From: Streptomyces rubellomurinus
GTDB taxonomy: Bacteria; Actinomycetota; Actinomycetes; Streptomycetales; Streptomycetaceae
Direction of reading: 5' to 3'
DNA length: 64,000 nucleotides
NCBI RefSeq assembly: GCF_000961885.1
Contig: NZ_JZKH01000028.1
Coordinates: forward strand, 1-64,000
A program made the position numbers and the translations under genes. Numbering within the stretch: position 1 is the stretch's first letter; every line of letters starts with the position of its first letter. The notes beneath the pieces were generated by a model, which saw nothing but the letters and a program-made list of their open reading frames with translations, made no database searches and was not told where the DNA came from. Positions 59,160 through 64,000 of the stretch are shown piece after piece.

Positions 59160-59621
59160 ATGTCGGCTGAACAGATGTCCAGACTCGATCGGGTCGACCG
59201 GTCGATCCTGCGGCTGCTGCAGCAGGACGGTCGCGCCTCCATCCGCTCGGTGGCCGAGCGGGTGCACGTGTCCCGGGCGAACGCCTACGCCCGGATCTCC
59301 AGGATGGTCGAGGACGGCGTCATCCGCGGCTTCACCGCCAGGGTGGACCACGAACGGGCCGGTCAGGGCGCGTCCGCGTACATCACCCTGAAGATCGTCC
59401 AGAACTCCTGGCGGACGGTGCGCGAGCAGCTGCTGGAGCTGCCCGGGGTGGCGCACATCGCCCTGGTCGGCGGGGACTTCGACGTCCTGCTGCTGGTGCA
59501 CACCGCCGACAACCACGCGCTGCGGGAGCTGGTGCTCAACCGCATCCAGTCCATCCCGCAGGTGCTCGGCACACGAACCATGCTGGTGTTCGAGGAGACC
59601 GACCAGGTGCCGCCGGACTGA
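59160..59621 (+). CDS. Lrp/AsnC-family regulator (BkdR-like)
   Basis: A 153-residue regulator with an N-terminal HTH (LDRVDRSILRLLQQDGRASI, then RSVAERVHVSRANAYARISRM) and a C-terminal RAM ligand domain (LELPGVAHIALVGGDFDVLL). It is divergent from the bkd operon, the standard arrangement for BkdR, which responds to branched-chain amino acids. Confidence 0.92.
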   Translation: MSAEQMSRLDRVDRSILRLLQQDGRASIRSVAERVHVSRANAYARISRMVEDGVIRGFTARVDHERAGQGASAYITLKIVQNSWRTVREQLLELPGVAHIALVGGDFDVLLLVHTADNHALRELVLNRIQSIPQVLGTRTMLVFEETDQVPPD

Positions 59622-59630
59622 GCGTCCCGG

Positions 59631-60215
59631 TCAGCGCGCCCGCAGCCCGTCGAAGGCCAGGTGCACCACCGCGTCCGGCACGCCGTCCGTCGCCTTCAGG
59701 CCCGGGCGGTACCACTCCACGATCGAGTTGATCATCCCGAACAGCAGCCGGGTGGCCAGCCGCGGCTCCACGTCCGAGCGCAGCGCCCCGTCCGCGACGG
59801 CCGCCCGCACCAGCGCGGCCACCTGGTGGTCGAACTCCCGCCGCCGCTCCAGCGCCCACAGCTCGGTGGCCGTGTTGCCGCGCACCCGCAGCAGCAGCGT
59901 CACGTACGGCAGCTCCGCCAGCAGCACCTCGGCGGTGCGCCGCACCACGTGCTCCAGCCGCTCCACCGCCGGGCCCTCGACCGCGCCCGGCTCGGCCAGG
60001 ATCGCGAACAGGGCGTCCAGCGCCCGCCCGACCGCCAGCCGCAGCAGCTCCTCCTTGCCGCGCACGTGGTGGTAGATCGACGACTTGGAGATCCCGGCCG
60101 CCCGGGACAGGTCCTCCATCGAGGTCCCGTCGTAACCGCGCTCGTTGAACACGTCGACGGTCACCGCGAGCAGTGACTCCACGGTGTAGGCGGTGCGCGT
60201 GGTGTGATCGGCCAT
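59631..60215 (-). CDS. TetR-family regulator (PaaR-like)
   Basis: A 194-residue TetR protein. The HTH is DVFNERGYDGTSMEDLSRAA, then GISKSSIYHHVRGKEELLRL. The C-terminal domain (EPRLATRLLFGMINSIVEWY) resembles regulators of phenylacetate and acyl-CoA catabolism. paaN lies 1.6 kb away, and a palindrome of the right type precedes both paaN and the bkd operon. Convergent with the Lrp gene. Confidence 0.85.
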   Translation of the reverse strand: MADHTTRTAYTVESLLAVTVDVFNERGYDGTSMEDLSRAAGISKSSIYHHVRGKEELLRLAVGRALDALFAILAEPGAVEGPAVERLEHVVRRTAEVLLAELPYVTLLLRVRGNTATELWALERRREFDHQVAALVRAAVADGALRSDVEPRLATRLLFGMINSIVEWYRPGLKATDGVPDAVVHLAFDGLRAR

Positions 60216-60331
60216 CCTCCGAGTATCCCCGGCCGCCCCGACCGGGACGCGATCGGGCCCCGTCCGATCCGCGGGACAGGCCCTAGAATCGCCGGACGAT
60301 CGTCCACGTCCAGCGGCTGGAGCCACGGCTG

Positions 60332-61600
60332 ATGAACGCAATACCGGCAGTCGCCTCCGACGTGCCCGAGCAGCGCAGCGGGGCGCCGGACGGCGTCTCC
60401 GGCGGCTGGCAGGCGCGCGCCCGAGCGCTGGTGATCCGGTTCGGCCCGGCCGTGTGGTGCTACACGCTGCTCAAACTGGTCGGCTTCACCGTCTTCATGA
60501 AGCTGCTCTCCTTCGCCGGCGACTACGCCAAGAAGCCGGCCCGGTTCGGCGGCGGCGCCAACCCCTGGGACGTGCTGGCCAGCTGGGACGGCTGGTGGTA
60601 CCAGCAGGTGGCGCAGTTCGGCTACCACCCGGCCCTGGTCCCGATCCCGGGCGCCACCGGCGGGTTCATGGTCGAGCAGAACTCGGCGGCCTTCTTCCCG
60701 CTCTACCCCGGCCTGATGCGGATGACCTCGGAGGTCACCGGCCTCGGCCTGTACGGCGCCGGGATGCTGGTGTCGGTGGTGGCCTCGCTGTTCGCCGCGG
60801 CCGGGATCTTCGCCGTGGTGGAGAAGCTGTCCGGGGACGCCCGGGCGGGCGTGATCGCGGCCGGGATCTGGGCGATCGCACCGGGCTCGGGCGCCGAGTG
60901 GGCGGTCTACTCGGACTCCACCTTCGTCGCGCTGGCCGCCTGGGCCTGCTACCTCACGATGACCAAGCGGTGGATCGCCGCCGGGGCCGTCACCCTGGTC
61001 GCCGGGCTGAACCGGCCGACCGCCGCGGCGCTGATCGGCGCGGTGGGCCTGGCCGCGCTGGTCGAGCTGTGGCGGCGGGAGAGCGGCGTGCTGCGCCCGC
61101 TGGCGGCGATGCTGCTGGCCCCGCTCGGCCTGCTCGGCTACGTCGCCTGGGTGGGCTGGCGGACGGGCGAGTGGGGCGGCTACTTCCGGCTGCAGCACGA
61201 CGCCTGGCTGCACTACTTCGACTGGGGCGAGGGCACCTGGCACGCGATCCGCGGCGTGCTGCTGGGCCGCGGCGACTACCCGTTCGCGTTCGCGGTGCCG
61301 GACCTGCTGGCCACCCTGATCGTGTTCACCCTGCCGATGCTGATCGTGCTGCTGATCCGGCTGCGCCCGCCGCTGGTGCTGGTCGCCTACACGCTGGCGA
61401 CGATCGTCTCGGTGCTGGGCAGCCTCGGCATCTTCGGCAACGTCTCGCGCTACCTGCTGCCGGCGTTCCCGCTGTTCGTCCCGCTCGCGATCGGGATGCG
61501 CAAGCTGAGCTGGCCGGTGCTGGCGACGGTGCTGGGCAGCGGCGCGATCGCCTCCGGCTGGTACGCCGGGTACGTGATCTTCGAGCTCGGCGTGCCGTAG
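60332..61600 (+). CDS. PIG-V-like integral-membrane mannosyltransferase
   Basis: A 422-residue polytopic protein. The first loop motif WDVLASWDGWWYQQVAQFGY is typical of GT-C mannosyltransferases of the PIG-V class. VEQNSAAFFPLYPGLMR follows, and about ten helices are visible. It probably transfers mannose from polyprenyl phosphate outside the membrane. Not obviously linked to its neighbours. Confidence 0.82.
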   Translation: MNAIPAVASDVPEQRSGAPDGVSGGWQARARALVIRFGPAVWCYTLLKLVGFTVFMKLLSFAGDYAKKPARFGGGANPWDVLASWDGWWYQQVAQFGYHPALVPIPGATGGFMVEQNSAAFFPLYPGLMRMTSEVTGLGLYGAGMLVSVVASLFAAAGIFAVVEKLSGDARAGVIAAGIWAIAPGSGAEWAVYSDSTFVALAAWACYLTMTKRWIAAGAVTLVAGLNRPTAAALIGAVGLAALVELWRRESGVLRPLAAMLLAPLGLLGYVAWVGWRTGEWGGYFRLQHDAWLHYFDWGEGTWHAIRGVLLGRGDYPFAFAVPDLLATLIVFTLPMLIVLLIRLRPPLVLVAYTLATIVSVLGSLGIFGNVSRYLLPAFPLFVPLAIGMRKLSWPVLATVLGSGAIASGWYAGYVIFELGVP

Positions 61601-61620
61601 ACCGCGCACGGACCCGAACC

Positions 61621-61649
61621 GGGGGCGCGTCCGTACGGGACGCGCCCCC
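61621..61649 (+). terminator. 12-bp stem terminator
   Basis: GGGGGCGCGTCC (61621-61632), loop GTACG, perfect complement (61638-61649), 20 bp after the mannosyltransferase stop. Confidence 0.75.
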
Positions 61650-61725
61650 GCGTGCTTCCGCCCCACGCCCGTCCCTCGCCCGTCCCTCGCGCATCGGATC
61701 GGGATCGCCACACCCCCTTTCGCCG

Positions 61726-61739
61726 ACCGATCGTTCGGT
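61726..61739. promoter_or_regulatory. ACCGA-N4-TCGGT palindrome upstream of paaN
   Basis: ACCGATCGTTCGGT, 43 bp before the paaN ATG, matching the bkd site at 13 of 14 positions. Likely operator of the TetR-family regulator at 59631. Confidence 0.65.
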
Positions 61740-61782
61740 TACTCTGTGAGGTGTCCCGTCCTCCCCTCTGAGGAGCGCACAG

Positions 61783-63483
61783 ATGTCCGCAGCGGTCACC
61801 CACCCCCTCGTCGCCGAGCTGGTCGAACGCCACCAGGCCACCCTGGACGCCGCGCTCGACGCGGCCGCCAAGCGCGACTACTGGTCCCCGTACCCCGAGT
61901 TCCCGAAGGCCTACGGCGAGAGCGGCCCGGCCGACGGCAAGGCCGCCTTCGACGCCGTGCTCGGCAAGCCCTTCGCCCTGCCGGGCCACCCCACCGACGG
62001 CGACCAGGTCGGCGGCGAGGCCTCCCCGTACGGCATCGAGCTGGGCATCACCTACCCGCACGCCGGGCCGGACGAGCTGATCGCCGCGATGCGCGCCGCG
62101 CAGCCCGGCTGGGCCGCCGCCTCCCCGCTGGAGCGCGCCGCCGTCTGCCTGGAGATCCTGCACCGGATCAACGCCCGCTCCCACGAGTTCGCCCAGGCCG
62201 TCATGCACACCACCGGCCAGGCCTACGGCATGGCCTTCCAGGCCGGCGGCCCGCACGCCCAGGACCGCGGGCTGGAGGCCGTCACCTACGCGTACGCCGA
62301 GCAGACCCGGCTGCCGAAGCGGGCCGACTGGACGAAGCCGCAGGGCAAGCGCGACCCGCTGGTGCTGAGCAAGGAGTTCACCGTCGTCCCGCGCGGCCTC
62401 GCGCTGCTGATCGGCTGCAACACCTTCCCGACCTGGAACGGCTTCCCCGGCCTGTTCGCCTCGCTGGCCACCGGCAACCCGGTGCTGGTCAAGCCGCACC
62501 CCCGGGCCGTCCTGCCGCTGGCGCTGACCGTCGCGATCGCCCGCGAGGTGCTCACCGAGGCCGGCTTCGACCCCAACCTGGTCTGCCTGGCCGCCGAGCA
62601 CGAGGGCGGCACCGTCGCCCAGGCCCTGGCCGTCCGGCCCGAGATCAAGATGATCGACTACACCGGCTCCACCGCCTTCGGCGACTGGCTGGAGGAGCAC
62701 GCCCGGCAGGCCCAGGTCTACACCGAGAAGGCCGGCGTCAACGCGGTGGTGATCGACTCCACCGACGACTACCGGGGCATGCTCGGCAACCTGGCCTTCG
62801 CGCTCTCCCTCTACAGCGGCCAGATGTGCACCACCCCGCAGAACCTGCTGATCCCGCGCGGCGGCATCGCCACCGAGCAGGGCGACAAGTCCTTCGACGA
62901 GGTCGTCGCCGACCTCGGCGCCGCCATCACGGGCCTGCTCTCCGACGACGCCCGCGCCGCCGGCATTCTCGGCGCCGTGGTCAACCCCGGCGTGCTGCAG
63001 CGCTCGGCCGCCGCGGCGAGCGGCGAGTACGGCGAACTCGCGCTCGCCCCGCGCACGGTGACCTCGCCGGAGTTCCCCGGCGCGACCGTGCGCACCCCCG
63101 CGCTGGTCAAGCTCGACGCCGACAAGCCGGACGACCGCGCGGTCTTCCGCACCGAGTGCTTCGGCCCGGTGACCTTCGCGATCGCCGTCGAATCCACCCC
63201 CGCCGCCGTCGAGTTGCTGCGCACCACGGTCCGCGACAAGGGCGCCATGACGGCCACCGGCTACACCACCTCGCCCGAGGTGGAGGGCCTGCTGGTCGAG
63301 GCCGCGCTGGACGCGGGCGTCTCGCTCTCGCTCAACCTCACCGGCGGCGTCTACCCCAACCAGACCGCCGCCTTCTCCGACCTGCACGGCACCGGCGCCA
63401 ACCCGGCCGCCAACGCGGCCTACTGCGACGGCGCGTTCGTCGCCAACCGGTTCCGCACGGTGCAGATCCGCCGCCCCCAGTAG
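61783..63483 (+). CDS. paaN: Phenylacetate degradation aldehyde dehydrogenase PaaN
   Basis: A 566-residue aldehyde-dehydrogenase-superfamily enzyme. DYWSPYPEFPKAYGES near the N-terminus and LIGCNTFPTWNGFPGLFASL are PaaN-specific. NPVLVKPHPRAVLPLAL is the cofactor site, YTGSTAFGDWLEEHA the Rossmann edge, and YSGQMCTTPQN the catalytic cysteine. It acts on ring-cleaved phenylacetyl-CoA. Ribosome site GAGGAG. No other paa gene is in view; a TetR regulator sits upstream. Confidence 0.92.
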   Translation: MSAAVTHPLVAELVERHQATLDAALDAAAKRDYWSPYPEFPKAYGESGPADGKAAFDAVLGKPFALPGHPTDGDQVGGEASPYGIELGITYPHAGPDELIAAMRAAQPGWAAASPLERAAVCLEILHRINARSHEFAQAVMHTTGQAYGMAFQAGGPHAQDRGLEAVTYAYAEQTRLPKRADWTKPQGKRDPLVLSKEFTVVPRGLALLIGCNTFPTWNGFPGLFASLATGNPVLVKPHPRAVLPLALTVAIAREVLTEAGFDPNLVCLAAEHEGGTVAQALAVRPEIKMIDYTGSTAFGDWLEEHARQAQVYTEKAGVNAVVIDSTDDYRGMLGNLAFALSLYSGQMCTTPQNLLIPRGGIATEQGDKSFDEVVADLGAAITGLLSDDARAAGILGAVVNPGVLQRSAAAASGEYGELALAPRTVTSPEFPGATVRTPALVKLDADKPDDRAVFRTECFGPVTFAIAVESTPAAVELLRTTVRDKGAMTATGYTTSPEVEGLLVEAALDAGVSLSLNLTGGVYPNQTAAFSDLHGTGANPAANAAYCDGAFVANRFRTVQIRRPQ

Positions 63484-63497
63484 GGCGGGCCCGGCGC

Positions 63498-63536
63498 CCG
63501 GGGCCCCGGCGGTCACACCGACCGCCGGGGCCCCGG
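63498..63536 (+). terminator. 17-bp stem terminator after paaN
   Basis: A perfect 17-bp stem (63498-63514 with 63520-63536) around the 5-nt loop ACACC, 15 bp past the paaN stop. Confidence 0.8.
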
Positions 63537-63632
63537 TGGTTCACAGCCCCGACCGCGCCCGCGATGATGGAGGCTGGGAGAACGCCGCGCGGGGCGGCGT
63601 CCAACCACCCTCAGAACCACGGGAGCTGACAG

Positions 63633-64000
63633 ATGGCCGAGAATCCGACGATCGAAACCGACGTCCTGGTCGTCGGTGCCGGGCCGGCCGGCCTGCTGCT
63701 GGCCGGCGACCTCGCCGCCGCCGGGATCGGCGTCACCCTCCTGGAGAAGCGCGCCACCGAGTCCAACCTCACCCGGGCCTTCGCCGTGCACGCCCGCAGC
63801 CTGGAGATGCTGGACGCCCGCGGCCTCGCCGAGGACCTCATCGCCACCGGCCGCCCGCTCTCCGAGCTCAGGATGTTCGACCGCCTCGCGGTCGAGCTCC
63901 ACCGGCTGCCGACCCGCTTCCCCTTCGTCCTGATCACCCCGCAGTACAACGTCGAACGGCTGCTGCACGAGCGCGCGGAGAAGGCCGGCGCGACGATCCT
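63633..64000 (+). CDS. FAD-dependent aromatic monooxygenase, 5' part
   Basis: The first 122 residues of a PHBH-type flavin hydroxylase, cut by the window edge. The FAD dinucleotide motif is DVLVVGAGPAGLLLAGDLAA, followed by LEKRATESNLTRAFAVHARS (the family arginine motif) and QYNVERLLHERAEKAGA. It should hydroxylate an aromatic or polyketide substrate with NAD(P)H and oxygen. Product cannot be named from this part. Confidence 0.88.
   Translation, partial: MAENPTIETDVLVVGAGPAGLLLAGDLAAAGIGVTLLEKRATESNLTRAFAVHARSLEMLDARGLAEDLIATGRPLSELRMFDRLAVELHRLPTRFPFVLITPQYNVERLLHERAEKAGATI

Overview
The window is very GC-rich DNA with actinomycete-style genes: many GTG starts, 1-4 nt stop/start overlaps and GGAGG ribosome binding sites. 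An SsgA-like sporulation protein, a fused CydDC exporter and several Streptomyces-type protein families point to Streptomyces or Kitasatospora. Nearly everything is chromosomal core or accessory metabolism. I see no tRNA, rRNA, CRISPR array, transposase or intact integrase.

Region 1 (1-11.2 kb) is a compact, apparently biosynthetic operon. An ATP-grasp ligase (30) faces a LuxR-type regulator (1347, minus). From about 2.5 kb a tightly coupled operon encodes a small cupin, a HisC-like PLP enzyme, an MbtH domain fused to a GNAT acetyltransferase, a lysine 2,3-aminomutase-like radical SAM enzyme, a 3,5-diaminohexanoate dehydrogenase, both subunits of the B12-dependent lysine 5,6-aminomutase, and a free-standing adenylation domain whose specificity residues match the threonine code at 9 of 10 positions. 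The first half of the clostridial lysine-fermentation route (lysine, beta-lysine, 3,5-diaminohexanoate, 5-amino-3-oxohexanoate) thus appears recruited to make a building block for a small amide or peptide containing threonine. A zone of decayed genes (11.2-12.5 kb) marks the right edge.

Region 2 (12.5-45.5 kb) is mostly housekeeping. It holds a P5CR-like reductase, a HAD phosphatase, a GAF histidine kinase, the cydA-cydB-cydDC operon with a Rex-type operator, a Uma2 protein, a two-component system with a His-Gly loop in its receiver, an AhpD-like protein, an APH-like kinase, DUF6304 and DUF4097 proteins, a MacAB-like ABC exporter with its adaptor, hisC with a divergent LacI regulator, a PPP-type phosphatase, membrane proteins, and LysR/VOC, aldo-keto reductase, FMN reductase and XRE genes.

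Region 3 (45.6-51.9 kb) is the thiamine locus. thiC, with a TPP riboswitch, appears to carry an imported 3' end. A 2.7 kb low-GC segment lies between thiC and a displaced second copy of the thiC 3' end, and both copies share an identical 22 bp stretch. This is the signature of site-specific integration into thiC. The cargo is a RecF/OLD-like ATPase plus a TOPRIM-like DUF4276 protein, a likely defence pair. tenA lies nearby.

Region 4 (52-64 kb) holds an ssgA-like gene, a Nudix hydrolase, a flavohaemoglobin-like protein, a branched-chain 2-oxoacid dehydrogenase operon (E1 alpha, E1 beta, E2) with a divergent Lrp regulator, a PaaR-like TetR regulator, a membrane glycosyltransferase, paaN, and the start of an FAD monooxygenase cut by the window edge. 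The same ACCGA-N4-TCGGT palindrome precedes both the bkd operon and paaN, suggesting shared control.
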